The translations under genes and the position numbers were made by a program. Positions 16,021 to 23,983 of a DNA stretch of 38,028 bases are shown here, in pieces. Position 1 is the first letter of the stretch. Every line of letters begins with the position of its first letter. The notes under the pieces were generated by a model that searched no databases, had not been told where the DNA came from, and saw only the letters and a program-made list of their open reading frames with translations. Source of the DNA: Planctomycetota bacterium (lineage in GTDB: Bacteria > Planctomycetota > JAJSAM01 > JAJVHW01); NCBI GenBank assembly GCA_021414065.1, contig JAIOPE010000044.1, forward strand, positions 1 to 38,028. Reading direction: 5' to 3'.

Positions 16021-18984
16021 GTGAACTTACGCACTTGCCGGGCACCCTCACGGTCCTCGACGCGATCGGCGTGCCCGGTCCGACACGGTCCCCACGCCGT
16101 CCTCGCCGCAGCCCTTGCCATCTGTCTCGCGCTCCCCGCCTGCGGCGGCGAGCCGCCCGACCCGGCAGTCGCCGGCGACGTCGCTCCGCCGCCCGCGATC
16201 GGCACGCCCACTCGCCAACGATCCGGCCGGGCAGCGCGCGCCGACACGCCCGACGACCCCGCCGCTGAGGCCCGATTCCTCGACCTCGTCGCGGCCTGGG
16301 AGAACGCGGCCGACGACCCTGCGAACGAACGAGCGCTCGCGGCGATCCTCGCCACGGGGAAGGACGGCGCCGCGCGTCTCGTCCGCTGGCTCGCCGAGGG
16401 CGATGAGAACCAGCGGGACTCAGCGAACAAGTTGCTCGTGCTGATGGGCGCGGACGCCGTTCCCGCGCTCGTCGAACTGGCGGCGCGCCCCGGGGACACC
16501 CAGGGCGACGCCGCGCACCTGCTGGACAAACTCCTGCCGCTCTGGCGCGGATCCGCCATCGGCCCCGACGTCTGCCGCGCTCTCGTCGCCTGCCTCGACG
16601 GCCCCGAGAGCTACGACGCCCGCAACGCGCTGGAACTTGCGCGGCCCGCGGTCGCTGCCGTGGTGCCGGAACTCGTCGAGCGATGGCGAGCGTCGTGGAC
16701 CGACGACGATGCAAGCGACGGCGGCGCGCTTGAGATCCTCGTCGCCGCAGGCCCGGACGCGCGTGCCGCAGCGGCCGCCGCACTTGAGGCGCTCGAGAGC
16801 GACGACACGGAGCGTCGCGTGAACGGCGGCCTCCTCCTCGCATCGATCGGCGCCACGACCCCGGCGGACCTCGCCCGGTTGGTCGCGTTGCTCGCCGCCG
16901 CGCCGCTCGAAGACTCCGCGTGGGACCGGCGAGAGGGCGTGCTTCAGGCCCTTGCGTCGTGGGGTGATGCCGCAGGCAGCGCCGCGCCGAAGATCGAGGC
17001 GTTTCTCGATCGCGCGTTCCCGAAGAACATCCGCATCGCCGCAGCGGAGGCGCTCGCGGCGATGCCCGGCGCGGCGCAGTCGTTCGTCACGACTGCGGCG
17101 CTCCTCGCGTGGAACGATGACGAGGACGACCGGGTCCGGTCCATCCTCCGCGACTCTGTCCTCGCCCGGTCCTCGCCGGAGGCACTCGGCGCGGCGATCC
17201 GCGAGCTGCCGATGGATCGCGTCCAGAACGCGATGAACTGGGCCGAGTTCCGCGCCGAGTCGGCCACGGGCGACAGGCGCGCCGAACTCATACGCGTCGG
17301 CGAGATCGCACGCGCCCGGATGGCGGCGTCGCCGGATGCCGAGGAGCGGCTCCGCGCGCCCTGGTTCCGAGTCGAAACGCCCTCCCGCGCGCCGGACTGG
17401 CTCGTGGCACTGCTCGACGACCCCGACATGCGGGTCCGCTCGGGCACGACGTACTCACTCGCACGGATCGTCGGCACGGACACGGCGCGGATCCTCGACG
17501 TCGCCGGGCCGATCGCAACGGATCGGATTTGGTCCGGCGACGCGATCTGCGCCATCGGCGTTCTGGCGGAACGGGACCCGCGGGCGCTCGCGGCGCTCCT
17601 CGCGCTCGTTGCCGACCCAGCGCTGGAGGACCCGCCTCGGGATCTCGCGGTGCGCGTCCTCGGTGACGGCACGTCGCCGATCCCGGGCAACCACCCCGCA
17701 GCGCGCGCCGTCGTCGCCCGCGCCGTGCTCGCGGGTCCCTACACGGGGGACGCCACCCGCGCGCTCCTCCGCTTCGACGGCGGACTCGCCGCCTTCGTTG
17801 ACACGATCCGCGGCGAACTCGGTCCCCCGCCCGGGCGCGTCGCGACGGAGGCGCCGTACATCATCGTCGCAGCAGTGGCCGCCGCAGGACCGAAGGCGGA
17901 ACCGCTCCGCGGCTCGCTGACCGCATGGGGCGGCGAGCCCGGACGGCGCGCCCTCGATGCCCTTCGCGGCGGCGGCGCCGAGATCCTCCGGAACGGAGGC
18001 GACGACGAGGCGACGTTCCGGCGTCTGCTCGCCGCGGGGCCCGAGGCGCGCGGGTGGATCGCCGCGTTCGCGGACGGACTCTCCTGGCCGCCGCCGGACT
18101 GGCTCGGGCCGGCCGTCGCATCCGCCGGGATCGAGGCGGAGGTACTCGCCGCGGCGCAGGGGCGGATCGACGGCATCCCCGCGAAGACGCAGCTCAAGGG
18201 CGCGCTGCGGCTTGCGCCGCTGCTCGCGCCTCGCCCCGCCGCCGACGCGCTCGTCGCGGTGTTCGCATCCGACCCGTCGCAGTTCGCCGAAGTCGTGTGG
18301 GAGCTGAAACTGGTCGCCCGCCGCGACCCCGCGGCCGTCTCGCCGGAGTTCGTGGCGTCCCTGTTCCGGCAGGCCGACACGTACGACAACCTGCGCGACC
18401 GGATCTACGCGCTCGCGGCCGCACTGGGGCGGCGCGGGGAACCGCTGGTCCCGATCCTCCGCGAGCGGCGGACGAGCGACCGACCGCTCGATGCGGTGTG
18501 GTCCGCAATTGTCCTCTTCCACGCGACGGGCAATCCGGAGGAGGCGATGACCGCGATCCGCCCACTCCTCGAACGCCCGGACCGCGGGTCGGTGTTCGTG
18601 CCCTGGGACGCGGTCGGCGACGTACTCACGACGGTGCCGCTCTCGAAGGCCGATCGAGCGCTCGTCCTCGGCGCGCTGCCGCGGGCGACCTTCGCGGCGC
18701 CGCGCACGACGATCGTCCGCGCGCTCGGGGCACTCGGCGCCGAGGCCGCACCGCTCGTGCCGTCGCTCCGCGCGATCCTGTCGCAGGAGTTCGGCGGCGC
18801 CGGCGACCGGGACGACGAAGTCGCGCTCGGGATCGCGACGTGCCGCGTGCTCGACGGACTCGGACCCGCCGCGCGAGACGCGCTCCCGGACCTCCGCCGG
18901 TGGATCGCGCTCACGATCGACTCCGACGGAACCACCGCCGCCGGCGCCGCGGCGATTCGGGCGATCGAGACGTCTGGGCGCTGA
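16021..18984 (+). CDS. HEAT-repeat lipoprotein
   Basis: A 987-residue secreted lipoprotein built from HEAT-like helical repeats. The start at GTG 16021 follows gggggga and gives a signal peptide (VLAAALAICLALPAC) with a lipobox cysteine near residue 41. The rest is Ala/Asp/Arg-rich with repeated helix pairs such as DANKLLVLMGADAVPALVEL-like and ALGALGAEAAPLVPSLRAIL-type units, the pattern of HEAT/PBS-lyase repeat scaffolds. No catalytic motif is seen. It lies 17 bp downstream of fbp and may be co-transcribed, with no obvious functional link. The longer frame from 15526 overlaps fbp in another frame and is discarded. Function is unknown beyond likely protein binding at the envelope. Confidence 0.82.
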   Translation: MNLRTCRAPSRSSTRSACPVRHGPHAVLAAALAICLALPACGGEPPDPAVAGDVAPPPAIGTPTRQRSGRAARADTPDDPAAEARFLDLVAAWENAADDPANERALAAILATGKDGAARLVRWLAEGDENQRDSANKLLVLMGADAVPALVELAARPGDTQGDAAHLLDKLLPLWRGSAIGPDVCRALVACLDGPESYDARNALELARPAVAAVVPELVERWRASWTDDDASDGGALEILVAAGPDARAAAAAALEALESDDTERRVNGGLLLASIGATTPADLARLVALLAAAPLEDSAWDRREGVLQALASWGDAAGSAAPKIEAFLDRAFPKNIRIAAAEALAAMPGAAQSFVTTAALLAWNDDEDDRVRSILRDSVLARSSPEALGAAIRELPMDRVQNAMNWAEFRAESATGDRRAELIRVGEIARARMAASPDAEERLRAPWFRVETPSRAPDWLVALLDDPDMRVRSGTTYSLARIVGTDTARILDVAGPIATDRIWSGDAICAIGVLAERDPRALAALLALVADPALEDPPRDLAVRVLGDGTSPIPGNHPAARAVVARAVLAGPYTGDATRALLRFDGGLAAFVDTIRGELGPPPGRVATEAPYIIVAAVAAAGPKAEPLRGSLTAWGGEPGRRALDALRGGGAEILRNGGDDEATFRRLLAAGPEARGWIAAFADGLSWPPPDWLGPAVASAGIEAEVLAAAQGRIDGIPAKTQLKGALRLAPLLAPRPAADALVAVFASDPSQFAEVVWELKLVARRDPAAVSPEFVASLFRQADTYDNLRDRIYALAAALGRRGEPLVPILRERRTSDRPLDAVWSAIVLFHATGNPEEAMTAIRPLLERPDRGSVFVPWDAVGDVLTTVPLSKADRALVLGALPRATFAAPRTTIVRALGALGAEAAPLVPSLRAILSQEFGGAGDRDDEVALGIATCRVLDGLGPAARDALPDLRRWIALTIDSDGTTAAGAAAIRAIETSGR

Positions 18985-19004
18985 CGGTCGGCCCGCGTCC
19001 GGAT

Positions 19005-19052
19005 GCTCACAACTTCACCCCGCCGCTCGTCGGCTGCAGCGGCGTGTCAGGG
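19005..19052 (-). repeat. attC-like site d (degenerate)
   Basis: On the minus strand CCCTGAC (containing the TGA of the preceding gene) starts the site. It is followed by a seven-base stem CGCCGCT/AGCGGCG around a ten-base loop (19021-19044), and the site ends in GTTGTGAGC. It shares a 19-bp run with attC-a, but the right core departs from GTTRRRY, so it may be worn or inactive. It ends 20 bp beyond the stop of the HEAT-repeat gene and marks the 3' end of the array. Confidence 0.5.
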
Positions 19053-19457
19053 CGCGGGGTGACAGACCACCTTGAGGTCGCCGCCCTCGTACGACGCGTC
19101 TAAGCTCGGTTTCGAGAGCAGGAGTGGTGAGTTCTCGGGCAGTCGGCGGAGCATGGTGAGCCAGCGGATGAACTGCGGCAGGCCGAACGCCTGGAACTGC
19201 GCCAGCGCGGCCGGGCGGTCGCGCGCTGCCACGCTCCCGGCTCCCATGTAGAGGCGCGGGTACGGCACTCTCTCGTTCGGCAGCCAGTACAAAGCCGAGA
19301 GCACTTGGCCGGCCACCTGTGGTGAGTGGTAGTGGAGATCGATGTGGACGTCGACTTGGACGTCGATCCCGGCATCCGCCAGTGCGAGTTCGAGCATCGA
19401 CGTCTTCAAGACGTAGGCGCGCCCCGACGGCGCCCTGGGCTTCTCGACGGTGATCAT
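19047..19457 (-). CDS. Small cassette protein of unknown function
   Basis: I do not recognise this 136-residue protein. It starts MITVEKPRAPSGRAYVLKTS and has an acidic/hydrophobic strand (DVQVDVHIDLHYHSP), then ALYWLPNERVPYPRLYMGAG and a helical C-terminal half ending in a short strand (GDLKVVCHPAP). Composition is balanced, unlike the Arg-rich overlapping frame 19015-19497. The ATG at 19457 is preferred because it lies 27 bases after the preceding attC-like site; an in-frame ATG at 19487 would fall inside that site. The stop lies in the left core box of the next site. It is the last cassette of the array. No signal peptide or membrane segment is seen. Confidence 0.6.
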   Translation of the reverse strand: MITVEKPRAPSGRAYVLKTSMLELALADAGIDVQVDVHIDLHYHSPQVAGQVLSALYWLPNERVPYPRLYMGAGSVAARDRPAALAQFQAFGLPQFIRWLTMLRRLPENSPLLLSKPSLDASYEGGDLKVVCHPAP

Positions 19458-19484
19458 GCGACGCCACGCTACGCCGGTTGGAGC

Positions 19485-19581
19485 CACGAACGATCAAGCT
19501 CCGCAGCGGCGGGGGCCGTGTGAGCGGTGAACGGAAGAGAGCCTACGTGCCCCCGCCGTCTGCCGCAGCGCCTGGTTTGGC
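19485..19581 (-). repeat. attC-like site c
   Basis: On the minus strand the site runs from GCCAAAC (19581-19575) to GTTCGTG (19491-19485). Its core is a ten-base perfect inverted repeat (CGGCGGGGGC / GCCCCCGCCG), extended outward with a bulge and further pairs. The left box differs from RYYYAAC by one base and the right box is a poor match to GTTRRRY. The last dozen codons of the VOC gene lie within it, so the gene's tail was probably created by the site. Confidence 0.5.
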
Positions 19582-19956
19582 GTCCTGGCCCTCGGGGGCG
19601 AACAGAGCAACGCAATTGCCCTCGCTGTCCGCGAACTCGGCCACCCGCCCGTACCCCGGCACCGTGGTCGGCGGATACAGTTCATGCCCACCGGCGGCCA
19701 CCGCGCGTGTCAGAGCGGCGACCACATCGGACACCCTGAAGTACACCCGCACACCTTGCCGGCCGGGAACATAGCTGTCACCGCGGGCCAGTGCCCCGGA
19801 TGCCCCGCTGGAAGCCGTGTCCGATGGGAACAGGGCCATCGCATTGCCGTCGATGGCCACCCGCTCGAAATCGCAGCCGAACACCGCCCGGTAGAACGCA
19901 ACCGCCCGGTCCAGGTCCGCGACGGGAATCTCGAAGTAGCAGACAGGGTTGGTCAT
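19543..19956 (-). CDS. VOC-family (glyoxalase-like) protein
   Basis: A 137-residue single-domain VOC protein. It opens with NPVCYFEIPVADLDRAVAFYRAVFGCDFE, the usual first beta-alpha-beta unit, then VRVYFRVSDVVAALTRAVAAGG and GRVAEFADSEGNCVALFAP, the second. VOC proteins include glyoxalase I, dioxygenases and antibiotic-binding proteins; candidate metal ligands are the Glu residues in YFEIP and AEFAD. No specific reaction can be assigned. ATG 19956 has ggag about eight bases upstream. The C-terminal KPGAAADGGGT is encoded by the following attC-like site. VOC proteins are common integron cassette cargo, which fits this position between hicAB and the unknown cassette. Confidence 0.85.
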   Translation of the reverse strand: MTNPVCYFEIPVADLDRAVAFYRAVFGCDFERVAIDGNAMALFPSDTASSGASGALARGDSYVPGRQGVRVYFRVSDVVAALTRAVAAGGHELYPPTTVPGYGRVAEFADSEGNCVALFAPEGQDAKPGAAADGGGT

Positions 19957-19987
19957 CCGACGCTCCGAGATTCCGAGTTCTCCTGCC

Positions 19988-20030
19988 GCCGAACGACGTT
20001 GCCGCTCAGCCGCGCGGCGGCGGGTCAGGC
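19988..20030 (-). repeat. attC-like site b (short)
   Basis: On the minus strand the site starts with GCCTGAC (20030-20024), which includes the TGA of hicB, and ends with GTTCGGC (19994-19988). Between them CTGAGCGGCAACG matches the right arm of attC-a (TGAGCGGCAATG). At 43 bp it is shorter than a usual attC and the left arm is compressed into GC-rich sequence, so it may be a deletion product. Confidence 0.45.
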
Positions 20031-20237
20031 CGGGACTTCGACGTACGATGAGTAGCTCTGCGGCTTCGGCACGGGCATGTGCTCCGCGCGTAGTCCCTCG
20101 AGGTGGAACTCGATGGCCTCACGCATCGCGCGCTCGGCCTGCGGTCGTGTCCGGCCCGTAGCGATACAGCCCGGGAGGTCTGGCGAGTAGGCGGAGAACC
20201 CGGTCTTGGACTTCTCGATGACGATCAGGAACTTCAT
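20025..20237 (-). CDS. hicB: HicB-like antitoxin
   Basis: A 70-residue protein starting MKFLIVIEKSKTGFSAYSPDLPGCIATG, the partly RNase H-like strand-loop typical of HicB. It is followed by the helix RPQAERAMREAIEFHLEGLRAEHMPVPKP. It lacks the C-terminal ribbon-helix-helix or HTH domain found in longer HicB proteins, so operon autoregulation may be weak or absent. Its ATG overlaps the stop of hicA (ATGA). The stop lies in the left core box of attC-b. As the partner of HicA it should bind and block the toxin. Confidence 0.9.
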   Translation of the reverse strand: MKFLIVIEKSKTGFSAYSPDLPGCIATGRTRPQAERAMREAIEFHLEGLRAEHMPVPKPQSYSSYVEVPA

Positions 20238-20422
20238 GTCTTGAGCCCCGCTTGCCTGAGGATGCTGTTCAGCGTACCACGCGCAAGGTCGTCGCCCGGC
20301 TTGCCGGCGACGGTGACCAGCCCGGGCTTCGTGGGATGCTTGAACTGCCGGTGGCTTCCGCGCTGACGCGCGAGCACCCAGCCGTCGTCGGCGAGCCTGT
20401 GTGGCACTTCACGGACGGACAT
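20234..20422 (-). CDS. hicA: HicA-like mRNA interferase toxin
   Basis: A 62-residue dsRBD-like toxin expected to cleave mRNA independently of the ribosome. It reads MSVREVPHRLADDGWVLARQ, then RGSHRQFKHP with the catalytic His in GSHRQF, then GDDLARGTLNSILRQAGL, matching the family from end to end. ATG 20422 is 19 bases after attC-a and follows a gagg-like sequence; the longer frame up to 21055 runs through attC-a and antisense to the SUKH gene and is discarded. Gene order toxin-antitoxin is normal for hicAB. Toxin-antitoxin cassettes are thought to stabilise integron arrays. Confidence 0.92.
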   Translation of the reverse strand: MSVREVPHRLADDGWVLARQRGSHRQFKHPTKPGLVTVAGKPGDDLARGTLNSILRQAGLKT

Positions 20423-20441
20423 CTGGCCTCGCGCACTCTCG

Positions 20442-20537
20442 GCCCAACATTGCCGCTCATCGGCGAGCGGCGCCCAGAGCGTACCGCCCTCGCCGGACCG
20501 GCGACCGTCGCTCGTCGGCTGCAGCGGCTTGTTAGCC
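20442..20537 (-). repeat. attC-like site a (best preserved)
   Basis: Left box on the minus strand is GGCTAAC (20537-20531), right box GTTGGGC (20448-20442), which fits GTTRRRY exactly. The arms pair as expected of an attC: GCCGCT with AGCGGC and, further in, CGAGCG with CGCTCG, separated by unpaired CAGCCGA-type spacers. TAACAAGCCGCTGCAGC at the left is a form familiar from environmental attC sites. The TAA of the SUKH gene lies inside the left box. Length 96 bp is within the known attC range. Confidence 0.7.
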
Positions 20538-21410
20538 AGCGCTCGGTGAGTATCCGGACCGAAAGTACGCCCGCCACTCCGGCCCGAGCTCCTTTGCGAG
20601 GGTCGCGACGGCGTTCGCCGCGGCCTTGCCCGGGAGTTCCTGGAGCGCCACCAAGGCGGCGATCCGATCGTTGGGGCCGACGCCAGTGCGCGCGATCTCG
20701 AGAAGCTCCGGTACGAACGCCACGATGCGTTGCGCTGCCACGATCTCGCATGCGCGCGCCCGCACCCAGAGATCAGCGTCGCGTAGATGCTCCCGTACGA
20801 CTTGCTCGTGACCCAGAGGGAGGATTTGCAGCGCACACATCCGCAGTTGGGCGGCACGGCGTGCGTCGGCGCACGCTGCGCTCTCGCTGAACAGGGCAAG
20901 GACCACCGACAGGTCCGCGGGGTCGCTCTCGCTGGCAGATCGACGGGGGTACTCGGCGTCCAGACGCGACCAATCAGCGCCGGCAGAGAGGGCGCGTCCG
21001 AGCGCGCGAACGAAGTTCTCCAGCGAACTGTGAACTGGGGACACGTCGAAGTCACCGACGTCGAGCAAGCAGACGTAGCCCGTCAGGGGGCCGGACACCC
21101 AGAGCGCGGCGTATTGTTCGGAGTCCTCAGTGAAGAGTGGACGTACGTCGCGAAGGTCCGCACTCAGGCGAGCATCCATGGACGACAGTCCGCGCCACTC
21201 TTCGACCGCTTCCATGGGCGTCATGAGTCGCAGACCGTCTGCTTCCTCGCGAGCCTGGCCTCCGTACGCGCGATACAGGTCAGCAGCACTCGCTGGCAGT
21301 CCGCACCGAAGGTCGGATTCGAACGCATGCAGCTCGTCGACAGACAGGCCCTGCCTGAGGGGGCCCACGGGCTGCAGGCCTGACGCGAGATCGCGCATGT
21401 GCTCCATCAT
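20532..21410 (-). CDS. SUKH (SMI1/KNR4)-like protein, first cassette
   Basis: A 292-residue protein. The N-terminal 170 residues fit the SUKH/SMI1-KNR4 domain: LSVDELHAFESDLRCGLPASAADLYRAYGGQ, then LMTPMEAVEEW, then GYVCLLDVGDFDVSPVHSSLENFVR. SUKH proteins often act as immunity proteins against polymorphic toxins in bacteria. The C-terminal 110 residues are helical, like HEAT units (WVRARACEIVAAQRIVAFVP, DRIAALVALQEL). ATG 21410 or the adjacent ATG 21407 is preferred because aaggcgg lies directly upstream; the frame is open to 21476 without similarity. The TAA stop lies in attC-a. No partner toxin gene is visible nearby, so an orphan immunity gene is one option. Confidence 0.72.
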   Translation of the reverse strand: MMEHMRDLASGLQPVGPLRQGLSVDELHAFESDLRCGLPASAADLYRAYGGQAREEADGLRLMTPMEAVEEWRGLSSMDARLSADLRDVRPLFTEDSEQYAALWVSGPLTGYVCLLDVGDFDVSPVHSSLENFVRALGRALSAGADWSRLDAEYPRRSASESDPADLSVVLALFSESAACADARRAAQLRMCALQILPLGHEQVVREHLRDADLWVRARACEIVAAQRIVAFVPELLEIARTGVGPNDRIAALVALQELPGKAAANAVATLAKELGPEWRAYFRSGYSPSAG

Positions 21411-21689
21411 CCGCCTTACGTGTTTTGGACTGACCCGCCGAACTCGCCGGGGCAACTCGTGGGGTCTGCCTAGCACGAATTCCGGCCTGCGCGTCCGGCG
21501 ACGTACTCGGCCTAGCTGACGCAGGATACACGTTGGCGCGGCAGTTCGAGGTCGGTGTTGGACAGACCAGCAGATCGCGACGCGTCAGCGGCACCGCAAC
21601 TGCGAGCCGACGGAGTTCCGCACGCGCCCCCCGCATCATCGGACGCGGAACTCGACGCGGACGCGGCGATGAACGCTCTGGCGTGGCCG

Positions 21690-23138
21690 CTACTTCCACT
21701 CCGCCACGAAGGGGCCGTCGCCGGGCGGGACGACGACTTCGCACGACTGGTCCGCGCGGCCGGGTTGGACGAGGACGGCGGTGTAGGTGCCGATGGGGAC
21801 GGCCGGGAACTGCGCGGCGCCGGCGGTCGCCTCCACGCGCCAGAAGAGACGCGGCTTGGGTTCCAGGCGCACCCACGCGCGGGCGCCGCCCTCGATCCGC
21901 GCGGCGAGACCGGTGACCGTGACGATGCGACGCGGGAGCGCGGCGCGGTCCTCAGCGTCGAGGCGTTGCACCTCCTGCGCGACGGCGAGTTGGAGGCGGG
22001 CGCGGGCCGGGTCGTCGAGCGCGGGCGACGCCGCCGAGCCGAGACGAGCGAGCATGTCGATGAGGACGTCGAGTCGGGCCGCGCGCGCCGGGTCGGCGGG
22101 CTTCACCGCGTTCACGTCGATGTCCGTCACCGTGAACCCGCCCTGCCCGGCCGGGCGCGGCGGCGCGAGTTCGACACGCGCCTCGCCGCCGTCCGGGACG
22201 TCCACGACGACGGGGTTCCCGCCGCCGCGAGCGAGTCGCCACCGGCCCGCCGGCACGCCTTCGAGCGCGAACGCGCCCCGCGCGTCCACCGGGGCCCGCT
22301 GACTCGCGTTGTTGCCCTGCTCGTCGTACCCGTCCACCTCGACCTCCGACGGGATCGAGTCGGTCGTCGCGCCGAAGGTGAGCGTTCCCGTCACGCGGCC
22401 CGGGAGTCGCGGCGCCCCGCGCGCGCGAAGTTCGACACGCACCGGATCGGCGCCGACGACGGCCGTGGTGGACGGCTCGTAGCCGTCCTTCGAGACGCGG
22501 AGTTCGACCCGCGAGCCGCGCAGGTCCGTGTCGTCGCCGACGCGAGGAGCGAATCGTCCCGACGCGTCCGACGTGTCGCCGAACCAGGCCCCGGCGCGCG
22601 ATCCGTCGGCGATGGCGAGCAGCACGCGGGCGCCGGCGATCGGAAGCTGCGTGGCCGCATCGACGACGACGCCGGGGGCTTCGCGGACGACGACCGCCAG
22701 CGGCGCCGCGGGCGCGACGGGTGCGTCCGTCGGCGAGGTTGACGCCGGCTTCGACGACTTCGCGCCGCGGCTGTCTGCGCGGTCTGGATCGTCCGCTCCG
22801 GCGGATTCGCGGCGGCTGGCGTCGCCGGTCCGCGCTCGTGCTGTGGACTTGCGATCGGTTGCGGCGCTGGCATCGCGACGTGAATCGCGCAACGTATCGT
22901 CCGAGGTGCCGTTCGACGTGACGCTGTCGGTGGTGCCGGTCGCGGCGGGGCGACCGTCCTTCGACGCTACGGTTCCGCCGTTCGACGACGGACGCTGCGC
23001 GGAACGCCCTGTCGCGGAGCCTTCAATCGCGTCGTTCGCATCGAACGGCGTGTCGTCGCGTAACGCCCACACGGTCAGCGCACCGAGTGCGAATCCGAGG
23101 AGCAGCGTGACGAACGGCCAGACGGGGCTCCGCGACAT
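21690..23138 (-). CDS. Membrane-anchored protein with carboxypeptidase-regulatory-like domains
   Basis: A 482-residue protein with one N-terminal transmembrane segment (PFVTLLLGFALGALTVWAL, about 8-26). A long Ser/Asp/Ala/Thr-rich linker (about 30-145) follows, then carboxypeptidase-regulatory-like beta domains (PGVVVDAATQLPIAGARVLLA, LPGRVTGTLTFG...). After a helical stretch, it ends in a beta domain (FPAVPIGTYTAVLVQPGR). It is probably anchored in the inner membrane with its bulk outside the cytosol. No clear ribosome-binding site precedes ATG 23138. It lies 42 bp downstream of the lipoprotein gene 23181-23897 and is likely co-transcribed. It shares domain type, though not architecture, with the two giant proteins at 30-38 kb. 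Confidence 0.75.
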   Translation of the reverse strand: MSRSPVWPFVTLLLGFALGALTVWALRDDTPFDANDAIEGSATGRSAQRPSSNGGTVASKDGRPAATGTTDSVTSNGTSDDTLRDSRRDASAATDRKSTARARTGDASRRESAGADDPDRADSRGAKSSKPASTSPTDAPVAPAAPLAVVVREAPGVVVDAATQLPIAGARVLLAIADGSRAGAWFGDTSDASGRFAPRVGDDTDLRGSRVELRVSKDGYEPSTTAVVGADPVRVELRARGAPRLPGRVTGTLTFGATTDSIPSEVEVDGYDEQGNNASQRAPVDARGAFALEGVPAGRWRLARGGGNPVVVDVPDGGEARVELAPPRPAGQGGFTVTDIDVNAVKPADPARAARLDVLIDMLARLGSAASPALDDPARARLQLAVAQEVQRLDAEDRAALPRRIVTVTGLAARIEGGARAWVRLEPKPRLFWRVEATAGAAQFPAVPIGTYTAVLVQPGRADQSCEVVVPPGDGPFVAEWK

Positions 23139-23180
23139 CGCGGGCCAGAGTAGCGCGCCGCGGCGGCCGCCGCGACGGTG

Positions 23181-23897
23181 CTACTGCGTCTTGATCGACG
23201 CGAGCAACGCGTCGAACTTCGCCATCTCCGACTCGACGGCTGCGCGCGGTCCGGCGAGCTTGATCGTCCAGACCTCGTCGCCCGTGCCGGCGCCGATCAC
23301 CGCGCCGAGGAAGAGCGCGTCGCCGGCCTCGCGCGGCACCTTCGCCATGCCGTCGGCGTACGAGCCACGGATCTCGATGCGCGTGACGGTGAGTGCGCCC
23401 ACCTTCGTCTCGCTGATCTTCGTCTTGTCCTTCGTGGACGACCCGTCGGTCTGGCTGACCTGGCCGATCCAGCGGTCGAGGTTGCCCTGGCGTCCGCCGA
23501 GCATCGCCGAGAAAACGACGCACTGCACCGCGCCGCCGTCCGGCCAGGCCGTCGGCAGGTCGAACTGCGCCATGCGCATCCCGGACGACGGGGGCGACGA
23601 CTTCCAGCCTTCCGGCGTGGTCCACGTGAACGGCGCGGGCGAGGGCTCGCGCATCGCTCCCGCGGGCGCCGCGCCGGGCATCCCCATGCCGGGCATGGCC
23701 GGCTGGCCGTCGGGCCGCGTGGTCGGGATGCCGCCCGGACCGTGCGGGTTCTTCGGCATCGCGGGGCCGGACGCGGGCGCGTCGCCGCCCTTGAGCGGGT
23801 CGCCGCGCGGTGCGTCTTCGCCGCATGCGGTGAGCCCGAAGGCGATCGCGAAGGCGAGCGCGGGCAGGACGGGCGTACGAAGTGACGTCGGGCGCAT
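23181..23897 (-). CDS. Lipoprotein with Pro/Gly/Met-rich linker
   Basis: A 238-residue lipoprotein: signal peptide MRPTSLRTPVLPALAFAIAFGLTAC with lipobox cysteine at 25, then a Pro/Gly/Met-rich linker (to about 85), then a compact domain starting FTWTTPEGWKSSPPSSGMRMAQF. The compact part, with QCVVFSAMLGGRQGNLDRWIGQ and a C-terminal LASIK-type helix, resembles the 'WxxP..W' small envelope domains found in many planctomycetal lipoproteins; I cannot name a function. ATG 23897 is supported by gaggag eight bases upstream. It is divergent from the parvulin-like gene at 23984 across 86 bp and heads a likely two-gene operon. Confidence 0.78.
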   Translation of the reverse strand: MRPTSLRTPVLPALAFAIAFGLTACGEDAPRGDPLKGGDAPASGPAMPKNPHGPGGIPTTRPDGQPAMPGMGMPGAAPAGAMREPSPAPFTWTTPEGWKSSPPSSGMRMAQFDLPTAWPDGGAVQCVVFSAMLGGRQGNLDRWIGQVSQTDGSSTKDKTKISETKVGALTVTRIEIRGSYADGMAKVPREAGDALFLGAVIGAGTGDEVWTIKLAGPRAAVESEMAKFDALLASIKTQ

Positions 23898-23983
23898 GGT
23901 GGATCTCCTCGGGTGAACGGCGAGACGCTACCACGCCCGGCGATCCCGCGCCGAGCGCATCCAAGGCACGTAGGATCGCGGGC

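Larger units (their letters stand above)
19005..21410 (-). mobile_element. Integron-type gene cassette array without integrase
   Basis: Four short genes, all on the minus strand, are each followed by an attC-like recombination site. In order of transcription: SUKH gene, attC-a (20442-20537), hicAB, attC-b (19988-20030), VOC gene, attC-c (19485-19581), small unknown gene, attC-d (19005-19052). In three of the four the stop codon lies inside the left core box of the following site, a compact layout typical of cassettes. A 19-bp run is identical in attC-a and attC-d (20510-20528 and 19025-19043). No tyrosine-recombinase integrase or attI was found, so this resembles a CALIN (cluster of attC sites lacking an integrase). 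No site was found upstream of the SUKH gene, so the 5' boundary is not resolved. Confidence 0.68.

Noticed and set aside
19015..19497. 160-residue minus-strand frame over the last cassette
   Set aside because: Arg/Pro-rich alternative frame; the 136-residue frame has balanced composition and correct placement between attC-like sites.
21411..21689. Possible additional attC upstream of the SUKH cassette
   Set aside because: gccgaac near 21437 and gttggac near 21557 fit the core boxes, but no paired arms lie between them.
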